From Acridotheres tristis (lineage: Eukaryota > Chordata > Aves > Passeriformes > Sturnidae), in contig CM072891.1 of assembly GCA_037013685.1 (NCBI GenBank), positions 20,746,501-20,810,500 on the forward strand: a DNA stretch of 64,000 nt. Reading direction: 5' to 3'. Below, piece after piece: positions 13,101 through 27,100 of the stretch (the stretch's first letter is position 1; each line of letters opens with the position of its first letter). The translations under genes were made by a program, and so were the position numbers. A model generated the notes under the pieces. It was given only the letters and a program-made list of their open reading frames with translations. It made no database searches and was not told the DNA's origin.

Positions 13101-15779
13101 CTCACTTTCTTTCCTGAATACTGTGTCAAACTTTTTCATTGGAAAACCATTTTTTTTCTTGTAGCTCTCCTTAGGTTTTTCTTAACTTCAGTCTTTACAA
13201 ATTTCTTACGCTCAGTTCCATCCACAAAAGTTTAGACAATGATTTTTGAGGAGAATAAGAATAGATATTTTGATTGGAGAAAAATTAGTCTTCGCGGTTT
13301 TTTGGAAAGCTGTCACAAAAATGGCTGTCCTTTGAAAGTCCACATTTGTGTCTTTCACTGTTGTGCTTAATCTGCTCCAGTTAAAGAACTACCAAAAGCT
13401 GGATTCTTGGAGGTATTAGAAAGTTGTGTCAGTGAATGTTCCTGTAATGGAGAAGAAAAAAGGGTGAGCACTGTAAACTTCTTCAGTTTCAGCTGAGGTG
13501 AAAGGTGTTGGATTATTGTTTTTGAGACTTGGGATGTTTCAGCCTTGGCATTGACCCCCTGTTGTTGTCTCCCTTTGAGGTCCAGGTCCGTAGGAGCCAC
13601 TGCCTTAGCCAAGGCAAGTTATTATTGCCAGCAGCTCATCCTTGTTTCCATCCAGGTTAGGACAACATGCTCATCTTCCCAAATGGTAAAGCACAGCTTC
13701 CAAAGGTTGTTGACTCTTGGCCTGGTGACTATGATGTGGCATGGTGTGGCATGGTGGCTGAAATGGAGACAGAGCAATAAGTGTGGTCCTGGTTTCCTAA
13801 CAAAGTCACTGTCAGAATCTCATTCACTGCAGCAGGGCAATGGATTCAACCAGAGGGAAGTGTCTCATCTTGACTCTGGGTATTTTACTCTAAGTGCTGA
13901 TCTCTGATCTTACCATGTAGACTCAATGTTTTTGGGAGGAGGGGCAGGAGAAAAGTCACATTGAGAACATGATGCATCTCATCCTAAATAGACATCTAAA
14001 ATAAATCATGTGCACTACAATGCCCATTTCTCTCCACTGACTATAAAAAGCATTATTATGACTGGCTCCAAAACACACATCTGTGTTGACACTTACAAAA
14101 AGATCATTTTCTGGAGAGAACTGAAATGACATGGAAAAAAATCCATGGTATTTGGGTGGAAATCCACCTTACCAGTGTTGTTATCTTATGGACAACAACT
14201 CAGTACATACAGCAATATTCTGCAATACTCCTCTGTGAGACCCAGGAGTGACTCAGAGATCAGGAGTGACTTTTTGTAGTTCCTAACCCCTCCATTTGCA
14301 ATCTCCCCTGTGCTGGAAAAGAAGCAGGGATGGGAAAGAGAAAAGCAGTGAATTGGTCTTGCTGTTTCCTCCTCTTTTTGCTTTCATTTAACTCTTATCT
14401 TAGTGTTGCGTTTCCCCATTTCCAAATGTTCAGAATTTAACATTGCAACTTCCAATGAAGAATGCCATTCCCTGCCTCACTTCTGAGTAAAATAATGAAA
14501 ACACTTTAATTAATTTAATTAATAATTATAATGCAGAATAGCTGAAAAGTTGTAGTAGAATACCTATTTAGATATTCACTGTCAACAGTTTTTAAGCAGT
14601 TGCTTTTAGGTATCATGGTTTTACAGTGACAGACTTTTTTACAAAATTAAAATAGTGCTTTTTACATTGCAAATTCAGTTTTGCTCAAGCTTTCCAAAAG
14701 GCTGTAATTTTTTTTCTGTGTGCTTCACCATCCCCAAGGCTTTAGAAGACATCAGGATAGTTCCCTGATGTAATGCCTGTAGATGGAGAGGTACCTTGTT
14801 ATTCTCTAGCTGTTATTGTCAGTTTCTGAGAATTTCTGGTTGACAAGAAGTGCTTGCCGTCAGGATAGCACCATCAGGTGCTATCAGCAGTTTACTTTCT
14901 GATGTCTCTTTATGTGAAGCATCTCCAATGAAAAAAAAAAAAAAAAGAACTTTTGTTTCTGAGATCTCTTATGGCACAAGGGAGGAAGATGCCTGTTGTT
15001 CTGTCTGCTCAGCACAGCCTAATTTGGGGGCATACTGCCAGGTTCAGCATGCTTAAGGCCTATGCACAGCATTTGGGCTGCTAAAATATGCTCTGAATTT
15101 AGAGGGAGAATATCTGCAAAAGCAGTCTGACATAAAAGAATTTTTCTAAGTAAATACATGAGTGATTTAAATTTTACTATGCAAAGGGAAGTATAGTTTG
15201 CAACAGAATTTTTCCTTGCTCTGTGCATTTTGAAATGCTCATGGCTGCTGTATTCCTACTGCTCAGCACCCAGGCTTCTTTGCTAGTAAGCACAGTGGTT
15301 ATTTTCTGGGTTTCATTTTCAAACCATAATGAAACTAAAAAAGCAACACGGGCTGGATATAAGTGCAAATTATGAAGGCCATAAAATACTCCCAGCAGAC
15401 AGAACTCTCTGTGGCAGAGCTGACAGTTCACATCACTTGGTAAATACTTAGCACTACTACTACAAAACAAACACTGGGATTAATCACAAGGAAAGTCTGC
15501 AGGTTGAAAACCTTGAATGAGCAACTGTAGAAGGATTTTCAGAACTGCTTCAGTCTGTTGATGTATCTCACCATAAAATCTTTCCATATTCATATTTGTT
15601 TTTTGGCTGAAGAAGTTAAACAGTGGTCTGGCTGCTAGTACAAAGTGTTCTGTCTCCCTTCCCCTCCTGCCTTCCTGTATTGCCATGCCTCCAAAGGGAG
15701 GGGAGGAGTCCAGAGGCTGAGCAGAATCAAATGCAGGTGGGGACTGAGTGCTAACCAGCCAAGACAAACAGCACTCCTG

Positions 15780-16026
15780 CTGTCTTCTATCTTTCTTTTT
15801 TTCCTTTCCTTTTCTTTTTTTTTTTCCCATTCGCCTGAGCTGTCCTACATTTGAAGCTCTCAGCCTGTTTGTAGCTGCTGGTGCATGCAGTGATAGCGAT
15901 TGCTGTGGTGCTGCATCCCCCTCTTGCAATCAAACGCACACTCTTGTTTCTTCTTCATTCTCTCCTCCCCCTCCACAAACCCTTTTTCCCCCTAATGGTT
16001 CGGTTTTGAAAGAAAGAAAAAAAAAA
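15780..16026 (+). repeat. Pyrimidine-rich low-complexity region with A-rich end
   Basis: At 15783-15830 the + strand is nearly all C and T with a long T run, and a second pyrimidine-rich stretch follows at 15943-15993. The segment ends in a GAAAGAAAGAAAAAAAAA-type purine run at 16008-16026. Overlapping open frames on both strands here (for example 15480-15929 minus, 149 residues) translate into Lys/Gln- or Phe/Ser-rich low-complexity peptides and are not supported as genes. Confidence 0.7.
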
Positions 16027-19000
16027 TAATGCAGAGAATAATAGATCTGTGCAAAAAGCCCAGTAAAAGCCAGGAGAAACTTGGCCAGCTTTCAGCTTTG
16101 TTACAGACTCAAAGCACAGTCCAGGTGTGTGGAAAGATTTGTGACTGTTCTCCAGGCTGCTCAGCAAAACTCTTGCACTCAGACTGGGGCTGATTTCTGG
16201 ATTCACATGGCACCATGAGGAAAATCCAGGTCCCACGTGGTTTGTGGGTCAAAATCTCACACTGAAACAAGTGACACCCAGCCCTCAGCCCACAGACCCA
16301 ACCAAAGCAGATTTACACAAAGGCTGTGTCCCTCCATGCTGAATTTGGCAGACAACTATATTTCCGTGAAAGCATCAATTTTTAATTACAACAATCTAAT
16401 TATTGATTTTTTTGGTCAAAAAATTATACTGAATCTTTGAAATACAGTTAATGTCTTCTTACATCATCCATAGACGTGGTGAAAATGTTAAACTGTAGCA
16501 GAGGAAACTGAAAATAATATCCTCTTCTGTTGGCTAATTTGTTCCTTTAGGCATCATTTTGCTACGTGATCTTTCTCTTGGTCCCAGCTCTGCCCCTGCA
16601 AGGTCTGTCTTTCTGGTTATTGAGTTTAACCACACATTGCAGAAAGTAGTTTCACTGGGTCCCAACAGCAGTGGACAAAGAAGCACAGCTCCCAGTATGG
16701 TGTGTGTGTGCGTGTATCAAATTCAACTCTGCAGTGACTTTTTATATGTTCTAATGTAAGGTCTTGGAGTGACTGTATGATGCCTGTGTCCCCAAATCAT
16801 CTCTTCTGACCAAACCAAGACACATAAATATCGGGTAGTCTGCCAGGTATTCTCTAAGCCAGCACAAGGTGACTGCTCTTGCAGAGACTTGCCATGCTTT
16901 ATTACAAAGGATGGTTCTTCTCCATCTCTCTGTTACCTCCCTCAATTTGAAACACGTCATAAATTCTGAAATCCATACTGGCCCTTTCCTGGTTTCAGTG
17001 GCACAACATGGAAGTAGAGTCATTCAGGCATGGTCTGTAATAGTGCCTCCCATCTGACATCCTGCCCACCCATCCTCTCCCTGCTCCCACTCTGAGGAGC
17101 TCTGCATAGCTCCCTGCCAGCCCTCCATCATATCTCAGCCACTCCCCAAACAAGATTAAGTGAAATTGAGGATCACCTTAAAGAAACAGAAGGCATTATC
17201 AGGTTGTGTTTTTTTAACTCTGATCCTCAAAAAGCCTCACAGGCTTCCTTGTCATCAGCTAGATAGAAAAAGCCTTCTGCCATCAAAATGTACTTGTTGA
17301 GAGGTGATAGAGGATTTAACTTCTGTGGGTGCAGAGGAAAGCTTTTGCCAGCACTGAATCAACACCCGGCTTCCATGCCAGCAAGAAAATGCTCCCCCAC
17401 AACCAGCACCCACAATCTGCTCAATGTTTCTTGCTAGGACTCAGATGCCAGCTGCCTTTTGGGCTGCAGGCAATTATGGAATATGGTCGTTCCTCCCCTT
17501 TTTCTCCTGGCTGCATAGCAATTTATAGATTAAAATCTGTATATTTAATGTTTTGCTCTATGAAAAGCTGTTCAATGCACAGCCAGTTATTTTCTGCATT
17601 GCTAGAGGTACCCAGAGGCTATAAAAGTGCACCTAAGGTGGAGCACAGGGTGAATATCCAGCCTGCAAGTGCAGCAGTCGCACTACATGTGTGGCAGTGT
17701 CCTTATGTGAAGAGAAGGGCCTTGCTGCCTTCTAGCAAGTGCCAAGAACAGTCCTTTCTAAAAGAATTCAGGAATGTCTAGTGATAGCCTAATACACTGC
17801 AAGGATTGCAACACTAACTGGCACAACGTAGAAGAAATAAAATACTGTTAACTGAGAGCCAAAGATCTTTTGTAAACTCTTGCTGTTGCTTTTGACACTT
17901 TGCTGAGTGGAACATTAGGATGGGCAGTGCAGTGTATAGGACACAGAGACATCAACTTCCCTGCAAGACGTGCTACCAGTACCCAAAACTGGAGGTTTTT
18001 TCTTGTCATATCCTGGGTTAATACAGTGGTTTGAAATCTTGTTTAAGTTTTTGTGCTTGCTCAGTTTAGGAGAATTTAAGTTGTCAGGCGTTATTACAGT
18101 GAAGATCTTCTTTCCTGCTTCACAATTTACTGCAGTGGCATTGCAAAAGCTCTAGGGAAAACGTCAATTAAATGAGCAATGAAAACACTCCTAAGGAAAT
18201 TAAGAATTTGGATTTTGTTTGCTTTCTGCTTTTAACAAAAACCTACTGTCAATCTGAGTGCTAAATTACTTGATATTGTTTGGTTTTTAAAAATTAATGG
18301 TTCTAGTGGAGTTGCCTTGGTGCTTTAGCTCAGAGCAGGAATGCACTTTTGAAACAATCATCTGACAATCCCCATTTATTAGGGCTTTGTTTTTGTTGAG
18401 AGCAGACTTGGAACATGAGAGAGTTGTGAATGAAATCAAACTGTGCAGATATGCCGCAGGAGTGCACTTAGCACGTTCCTGCCCCTGAGTGACATTCCCT
18501 CCTTGGGTCTGGAGCTGAGCTGGTGTGGAGCAAACACAGCTCCCGAGGGACGTGGGCATGAGGGTGGCTCTGCCTCACCAGCAGCTGTCCTGCAGGGATC
18601 TTCCTCAGCTGCACTGCCGCACTTGCTGAGGCAGAGACAAACCCTGGTTCTCAAATTCACGAAACTCACTCTGAACTGTAAGAGAGAGGGTGAGCATATC
18701 TGTGTCCTGTTTTTTCAGGTCATCGACCACATTGGGCATCTAAACCAGTTCCACTTCTGGGTAGTGTTGGATCTCAGGAATCTGGAGTTTTTGACCTTTT
18801 TGTGCTTCCAGGCACAGACCCCCTGGAAAACACTGCTCTGGAGCTGAAACCTTGGAGAAGGCTTGGAAATATGAATAGTGAGATAGAAATCATAAATGTG
18901 TAGTGGGTTAGATGTGTGTATTTTCACTGGGTGATGGGTTTTAAATTTGAGGTTTTTATAGTATAGTCGTGGATATGGGACAAGATGGAGGATTTTTCTC

Positions 19001-20229
19001 TTTTTTCATCTTCTTCTGTCTTCTTCACGGAACTCAGGCAGTAACCTCTGGTTCTAATGTCACTCTAAAGGTTATGGGAATCTATTATTGAGTCAAAAGG
19101 CTAAATAATGTAGATGTTAAACTTTTATTGGTTTGTTTAGCTTTAATAGGCCTTGAAGCAGGCTCAGCTGTAACCATTTTTCCTACTTCTAGCAAGGAGA
19201 TAGAAGTGCTGTCATACTTTCTGTAATTTCTGATGATGTAATAAACATCCAAGCCCAAACACAAGAATTGCCTCAATCGTGTTTCTATTAATCCTAGCTC
19301 TGAAAAAAACCAGACAAGACTAATAACAAACCACTAATAAGTGGTGCAAAGCCCAGCATACACTCCCACAGGTAGGATGAGTCCACACCTTGCTGCCATC
19401 ACTCTTCAGGTCCCTATTTACCCTGAGACATGAGAGAGGATGGATTGATCAGAAAGGAAATCCATCCAGCTGACAGTCCTGCCTGCAGCAGGAGCAGCAT
19501 GGAACAGAGCAAGCCTACAGTGAAACATTTAAACTACACTTTAATTCATTAGAATATATATAATTTTTCATGAGGTTCTGGAAGAACAGTTATTAAATGA
19601 CCTCTACTAAAATGCTGATATAAAATAATAATTTTTGTCAGCCTGAGTAGAGCACATTTATCATGGAATACAATGGACATCCTTGCAGTTTGGAATTTGT
19701 GACTTCACATCAGATTACAGTTCAGTTATTCCACATGAAAAAGAATGCCTTAATTGTAAAACAGTCCTTTTAACCTTTAAAAGATAGAGGCTTTGTGCAC
19801 ACGCTTCTGTATCTGCTGAGTATTTTTATGAATGCATGATATAGAAAGGGTAGAAGTGCATTTGGCCTCTCCAGTGGACCTGGTATAAGAGCAAAACACA
19901 AGAAGGCAAAGGGTGCCTCAGCCTTTGGCCAGATGAGATTATACAGTATTTGGGGTCTGCTGGAAGCAGGCATTTTCTCTAATGCTCAGTCTCAAGTGTA
20001 TTTTAATGTAACTTTCTATCCAAAGCTGTTCTGATGCGAAAAAAAGAAAAAAAATCCCTTTGCCTAGCATTTTGCTGCTGTCCTGGGACTGATTATGTCC
20101 TCAGTGAGTCCAGCAGCAGTGACACCCATCTGTGCCATGCTGGTGAACTCCTCCTGGTATCCTTGTAGGAAACATGCACAGAGTAGTTAGGAAGCAGTGA
20201 GTTGCACTGAAGTTGTTGGAGGCTCAGCA

Positions 20230-20525
20230 AGTGATTTAGTGGTCACAGCTGTTTGTTTGCAGACAGGATTTGGACGAGTGGAAATACACTGACCTGTGAT
20301 GTGAGACCTACTCCGAGCTCTGCGAGTTCTTCCTGTGTGACCTTGGGCAAATCACTTCTCTGCTTTTTCTCCCTCCTTTATCTGTCTTGTCTATTTAGTC
20401 TCTCAGGAAGCTCCCAAGAGCAGAGACTGTATCTTACTCTCTGTTTGTACAGTGCCTAACATAACAGGGCCCCAGGCTTCCTGAGGTCCCAAAGATGCTG
20501 TTGTAATGCAAGTTGTAAATGTTAA
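20230..20525 (+). mobile_element. MIR/CORE-type SINE fossil (amniote MIR-like), near full length
   Basis: The core holds TGTGTGACCTTGGGCAAATC, the hallmark of MIR-family SINEs, at about 20334-20353. It is followed by a CT-rich stretch, then the amniote-type tail: AGAGCAGAGACTGTATCTTA, TGTTTGTACAGTGCCTAAC and AACAGGGCCCCAGGC at 20418-20475, and a final TGTTGTAATGCAAG. The order and spacing of these blocks fit a near-complete copy in + orientation. MIR-type SINEs are ancient tRNA-derived retroposons; this copy is inactive. It is the clearest of the fossils in the window. Confidence 0.8.
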
Positions 20526-22579
20526 AGAGGTGTAAGAATCTGGCCCCGTGCACCAACATCACCATCTGTTTTCCTATGACAAATTAGTAGTAGGAAAGCA
20601 CACGGCTGAGTGATTAGAGCTGTGACCATTCCCAGGTCCTGCTCCTGCCTTTGGCACCGCCGTGCTTTGTAACAAGAGCTGTTTAAAAATTTTCCAGCAA
20701 CATACTGTTGATTTTTCTTCCTTAGAGAGTGTCAAATTAGTTAAAACTGAAAATAAGGAGAGAAAAAAAAAAAAGCCAAGAGCATGCCAGTTTTGACAAA
20801 GCTTTACTGGGAAGATGATTCAGGGGCCCAGATTGGAATTACTGGAAAAACAGAAAGCAAGTGACCTCCTTTTCTGATCTCTTCTAGAAGAGCCAGTACT
20901 GTTCTCATGTGCTGGAGGAGGCTGTAGCTGAAATCTCTGCTCCAGCAAAAGTTTTGCATAAAGGTTAGCTTGTGCTACTGGGTAATGTCACGATGACTGG
21001 GACCATCCCTTGGGGTGCCAAAAGGTTGGTTCTTGCTTGGGACTGAACAGAACACAGATGGGGGCCTAGCTTCCCCACTTGTTGATAATTTCCCCACCAG
21101 TAGACTCGGCTGTCCCAGGGAGAAAGAGATTGGGATTCTCTCTGTGGCTTTACGCCACAAATTTGCAAGGTTTAGAGGTTGTTCTCAGCAGAAAGGAAAA
21201 AAGAAAAAATATTATAAGTCCTGAAACAGACAGGAAAGCCATTTGCTGCACAGCTCCTTCTAAAAGCAGTGTAGTTTCTTACTGTCTTTGTGTGTCCTCT
21301 AGTAAGTGGGTACTCTGTTGCTTTTAAATAACTACTGTAACATCTTTTGTGATGTTTAATCCGTTATCAGTTCTCCTTTGGGGCTGGTACTCGCTCTGAT
21401 CTGACTGGAAGTGTGGAAAGGCAGCTGCATGAAGGTGCTTCGTGCCCTGGAGCTGAGGGCATCACAAAGAGCCATCAGCAGCTTCCTCCAACCTCAGCTG
21501 CAGCAGCAGCTATGGAGCTGTTTGCTCCACAGATAATAATTAGAATTTGGTTGTGCTTCTTCCACACAGCATTTCCTTGCAGTGATACAATCAGCTACAG
21601 CAACTTTCTGCACCTCCCAGGACTCTCCTGGGGAAAGGGAATCCTCCAGCTGGACAGGGAATGCAAGCAGCAAGCAAGTATACACCACTGCTCCAGAATT
21701 TAATTCTGTCAGGATGGAATATTCTGAAATCCTATGAATGAGATTATTTATTTACACTGGAAATTTTAAAATATACCCTGCTATAAGTCAAATTGTTCTT
21801 GGCTTCTGTTTAGTAATTCCTCATTATTTCTTGGAAATTATATCATCCAGAGGACTGAAACAAATTGATCATGGGAAGTCTACATTTAGTAATAAACCTA
21901 CCGTGTTTGAGCTTTTGTCTGACATACCAGGTGGGACAAAGACTGGTGATGGTGATTGTTGTGCTAATCAAACCACTGAATTACTAGATTATTTCTATGC
22001 TTTTATTCCACTTTTCTTGGAAGAGGTTTCTTTGACAAGCAGGTGTTTCTTTTCAAGATCATAATCAGCGTGGAAACTTAGGGTGGCTTGGAACTGTCAC
22101 ATTTCCACCAAAAGTATTTCATTACTACTCTGTTTATGTCTATCTCCACTTAATGAGATTTCTATAGATCATGAGACCCACTTAGTATGTCCTTAACCCC
22201 ATAATGATAGGAAATGGTGCTCTCGACTGCCAGACTGATTTCCCTCTCGAGGGTCATAATGTTAAAATTTCCTTTCCAAAACCAAGAGCCATATGTTGCC
22301 ACATGGAGCTGCCATTGGCTGCTTGAATGAGTCAGTGCCCTGAATTTTATGACGACTGGAATGGCTACCATGGTTGAAATGAAACTTTTCAACTTCAGGG
22401 GTTGCAGCCACAAAGGAGGTTAGTGTCTGGACTTAGGTGGAGCATGCCGGAGCAGAACTGAGCTCATTTCCTAGCTCGGATCTGGCATTTCTTCAGGAGC
22501 TGGAGGAAGAGGATTTTGCATCTGTTCCTTCTAGCCAAGAGGAAAGCACGCTCATTACCTCCATTTCTTCACTGAAAGA

Positions 22580-22775
22580 CTTGTCAAGGGTTGGAACGTG
22601 CTGCCAAGGGAAGTGGTGGACTCGCCATCCCTGGAAAAGTTCAAGAAATTACTGGATGTGAGTGCTATAGTTTGGTTGATAAAATGGTGTTTGAGCAAAA
22701 GTTAGATTTAATGATCTTGAGAGCCTTGTTCAAGATTTAGATTCAATGATCTTGAGGACCTTTTCCAAACCTTTA
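22580..22775 (+). mobile_element. CR1 LINE 3' end fragment, + orientation
   Basis: GGGAAGTGGTGGACTCGCCA and CCCTGGAAAAGTTCAAGAAA at about 22608-22650, followed by a GTTTGGTTGATAAAATGGTG block, match the 3' untranslated end of avian CR1 elements. The segment after that, normally ending in a GATGATCT...TTTTCCAA motif, is present twice with a period of 35 bases (22702 and 22737), suggesting a small internal tandem duplication. The terminal ATTCTATG-type repeat is lost. Confidence 0.75.
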
Positions 22776-24009
22776 TCTCTGAAAAGACTCAAAACCTTGA
22801 GCTGCGATGATGCTCGAGTCACTTTGTTCACTGAATCTTGTAAGACATGGTTTAATAAAATCTGTCACTACTGCCAATGTTTGCACAGAGAGTAAAAGAA
22901 AAAATGTATTCATGGGAGAGATTTATCTCCCTTTATTTGCATTATTATCAAACTGAGATATTTCAGGATGAGGCAAAGATGGGGGAGTTGTTTGTTTTGG
23001 GGTTTGAGTTTTTGATTTTTATCTCTCTAGGCTCACACAGTTTGTGAGCCTGCAGCTGTAACTCCAGGAAGAAACAGGTGAAATTAAAAGTAAATCTGTA
23101 AAAATGTCAAGTAACGTAAAGATAACAGAGCACTGTTTTCCAGCCCCAAAGCAGGAGTCTTGAGAAACAGATAAACAGGAATGAAATCCTCCAAAATAAG
23201 TCATAGTGCCTGTCATGGTGTAATTGACTGCTGTTATATATTCATATGAGGTGTAGGAAAGCATTTAGTATGTTTTTGTCATTAAAAGAATTAATTATGC
23301 AGATCCCCATTTCCCAGTAATTAATTGCAACTCTTTCTGCTCTGGAGTGTTTATAAGGCTTAACTGACATTCCAAGAAAGGAGAAACTTATCACAAAATG
23401 TGACTGAAGAAAAGTCAATTTTACCCAAGGGTTTGATTTGGCTTTTGGTTTGTGACATGTCGTGTGACAGATTTGGTAATGGTTTATTGCATAAAGATGG
23501 TGCAGTACTGACACTACCTATTTGACTTCAGAAACTCAATTCAATTGTATTGACTGACTGATTGTCAAATCCAGCTTTTCACAGGTTCCAAAAAAACCCC
23601 AAAAACTCCAAGCTTGAGAAGAGAAGCTGGTTTTGTTTAATCCCTGTAAACATGTAACCTTTAGACTCTTCCACCATGATAGACACTAACTTTCAGAGCC
23701 CACTGTTAATACTGTATTTCTGCATATATTTCAGCCCAGTGGAGGTTTTTTTTCTCTTCCCCTCTCCCACTCCCGGTCTCTCTCACAGTCTGACATTCAA
23801 AGTGTCTGCAATACCCAAAGTAAATATACTGAGGGCCATGAACTCAGTAATTTTTCTCTTCTAACATAAAAGGATGGAAAAAGGTAAGAACTTGTGTCAT
23901 CTCTGAGGTGAGCTTTGTGGAGCCATGCCAGTGTTCTGCTAAATAGAGGCCTGTAATGCAAAAATGTATTCCTGCAGGTAATTTTGTGATTAGGGGGAAG
24001 ACCAGAGAT

Positions 24010-24130
24010 TGATGGATTATAGGTCTGACTCAAAATTCATTGAAGTCAAAGGAGAGATCTTCAATGATTTTAATAAATGTTCTTTATTCTTTAAGTATGA
24101 ATTGGTGACAAGCCAAACTTGGGCCTGAAC
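24010..24130. repeat. Possible ancient amniote interspersed repeat
   Basis: The words CATTGAAGTCAAAGGAGAG and TTCAATGATTTTAATAAATG resemble a 'CCATTGAAGTCAATGG' inverted pair that recurs in old, low-copy amniote repeats. The match is short and worn; the family cannot be named by eye. Confidence 0.3.
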
Positions 24131-27100
24131 TCTCTCAGAATTTGGAAATCAGTTGAGATAAGATGTAGTTAAGAGCCATGAATAACATATTACTCTAGAG
24201 CCTTAAATTCAAGAAATCTCTGTTGTTCAGCTCCAAAGTCTGCTTTAGAGTCTCTGGTGTAAAGACCTGTGACATTTTACAGTGCTAAGCCCTAATTTTA
24301 CAGCAAGAATTTGAAGGATGCATCACAATCAATATCTTTCAGATGGTAAAGGTATAGAAACTCAAACTGTCAGAAGATTGGATTTCTTGGGTAGATAATT
24401 ATGTGACTTGTCTGTATGAATGGCCAAGTATTGTAAATAAGGCATGTAAAATAGCCTGTTCAAATGATGATGCTTTACCCTGTAAGCAGTCACACAGATT
24501 TTCAAGTCTTCACTTACCGTTCCAGTACTGATTTTCCATGTGAGCTGTAGTAGCCAATGTGGCTGGAAACATGATCTTGTAAAAGCAACAGAGGTTACTT
24601 CAAGGTAATCTCCATTTTAAAACAAGTTCCACCATGCAAGAAGTTGCATAGCTTGTGCTATGAGTTATAATATTAACCTTTTTTTAGTTAAATTTGGGCT
24701 TACTCAGGGCACAGCTTTACATTCTCGAATGCTGGGTCATTCAGAAGAAGGTTATGCTCCAATTTGGTCTTGGCAAATCATTCTCTCTTGCTTATACAAC
24801 TTTGCCAGTAATCTAGACAATTCACATAGCACTGCCCCAGAGGTGCTGAATTATGGCAGATTCAGGAAAAATTCAGAATGTACCAAGTAGAATCTACCAC
24901 ATTTTTATCTGACAGATGAAGCTTTCAGTGTCCTCAAAAGTGTGGAAACAAAATATTTTACTAAAAGCATGCACTGTGCAACATTCAGAACTGTAGATTT
25001 TTTTAAATTTATATTTAACATGTAATACTTTTTAATTTATATAAAATGAAGACATGCAACCTCTCTGGGTATTTTTCTTAAGAATTTGAGTACATCTTTG
25101 TTAAGAATTTAAGAAGTGTTTCTTAGATTTGAAAAGTAAGGCTTTATGGGACGACTCTCCATAACTTACTTGCTAGTTTGTAAAGTTTGGATGTGAGAAA
25201 TTTGTTCTGCATTTAAGAAACATCATGTCTGGGGTTTTTAATAGCTATTTCACTTGTGGAGCTTTCTCAGTTAATTTGGTTTGACTATTGGTGTTTTCTA
25301 AGTATAAAAAAGGATACATTTTGTTGTTTTTTTAAAGTAAAATAGATATTTCTCAAAGCATTAAATTCTTGCATGTGGACACAAATATTTGTTAAAATGT
25401 ACCTTTAAAGGCCAATACTAATTCACTCTAATGCATTCAATCCAGTCTTTCTTATGGAATATATTGTCCTGAGACACAAGTATAGATGATTTTAAAGACT
25501 GTGCTTAACCTGTCACAGAGCATAAGCCATGAAGAAGATGGTGAAATCTTCTTCAGTTTCAAATCTTTTACAACTGAGCTTTCAGGTTACTGGAGAGTAC
25601 CTGTGCCATTTCCTATTCAAATCCAATTCATTTTGAAGAATCTATGGGTGATTCTTTCATGCTTTCATCTCCCTTACTAATAGTCATCACAAACTGGATA
25701 AACTAATGATTAAAATTTTATTTTTCTTTCTACATCTTATTGTCAGTGGTAACATAAATCAGTTTCACTGTAAGAAGGGGGGAAAAAAGAGGAAAAGTAA
25801 ATACAGCTGTAACTGTAAACATTTGTAACATGAGTTATAGACATGGGATTCCAGAATTTGTAATCATTAAAGAGTATGTTTTTACAGTACAGAACTTAAT
25901 ACTGCAAAACTGAGTAACAGCATAGAAACTCATACGACTTCTCTTCCACAATGTTGAAAGCATACTCAGCCTATCCACTTCCAAGCAAGACAGAGTAACT
26001 TCTTCGAAAGCTTGATACCTTTTCTGAAATGTTCTTTTTTTGTTGAATTGTGAGGACACAGGTTATTGCTGTTACACTGTTTAATCAGTGGAAATAATAT
26101 TTGGAAATAGCATTTTGTTTTCACTTGGGTAAAACCATATTAATTATTGTTCTTAATTAATATTAAGACTTGTTTAGGTTGTTGCCATCAAAATTTCCGT
26201 TATTGCAACATTATTTTATCTGATGATAAATGCAATAATTTCACTGAGGTATCTGTTGCTGTTTCCAAGTTTCCAAGTCCTCAGCTTTCAGGTTTCATCA
26301 TTCTCTTTTCATCCTTCTAATACTTTGGCCATCATACTGAGTGTATGGCCCTTAGATTAGTTTCAAAGATCTTTCATGATCCTTCCTGTATCTCACCTTG
26401 TTGGCTTATGGCTTACACAAGCTTGTATCACCTGCTTCCTAGAGAAGCCATTTATACTTCATCCCACACACTATAAAAAATATATATACACACAAACATA
26501 TACGTGTATATCTGCTCAGAGTGAGTCTCCATAAATGTCTTAAAGGTTTTCTGCTTTTGTAGATCCTTCTGTAAAGCTGGTGCCAGGATAAAGTACCCAT
26601 CATGCTGCCTATTGTGTCCTTCTTGTCCCCCATTTGTTGTCACTCTGTGCTACTTGGACTAGAAGACACCTGAAGCAGAGTCTCTCTTTTCCCTTGTTCT
26701 CTTTCCCTTTTTAGTACGGAGTCTAGCGTGCATTAAATCCTGATCAGACTAGCCTCTCCTGAAACTGTGATAATGAATACATCATCCAAGTGGTTGTAAT
26801 GGTTGTGGTTGCTCATGCATGTGGCACAAGTGTGTAAAGGACTCCTCCAGTGTACATTCACACTCTGTTTCCATACAGCATTTTTTCTGTGGCTTCTCCA
26901 GCTTCTCCAGGTTTACAGTTGTTGGGAACGGGCCTGCCAAAATAAGAGGTCATTGCAGTCACAAGAAACTAAGTTCAAAAGAGAGCTAGGCTAGACGTTG
27001 ACACATAGTCATATTTGTGAAATTAACTTTTAGGGAAGTATTTGAAATCTAAAATATTTGTCACTGACAGCATCTTGTAGTTATTCATTTATGATTAAGA

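Noticed and set aside
15480..15929. 149-codon minus-strand frame
   Set aside because: Part of it is a Lys-rich translation of a polypyrimidine tract; no family resemblance and no splice or promoter context.
17329..17781. 150-codon plus-strand frame
   Set aside because: No recognisable domain, mixed composition, no supporting signals; possible by chance at this window size.
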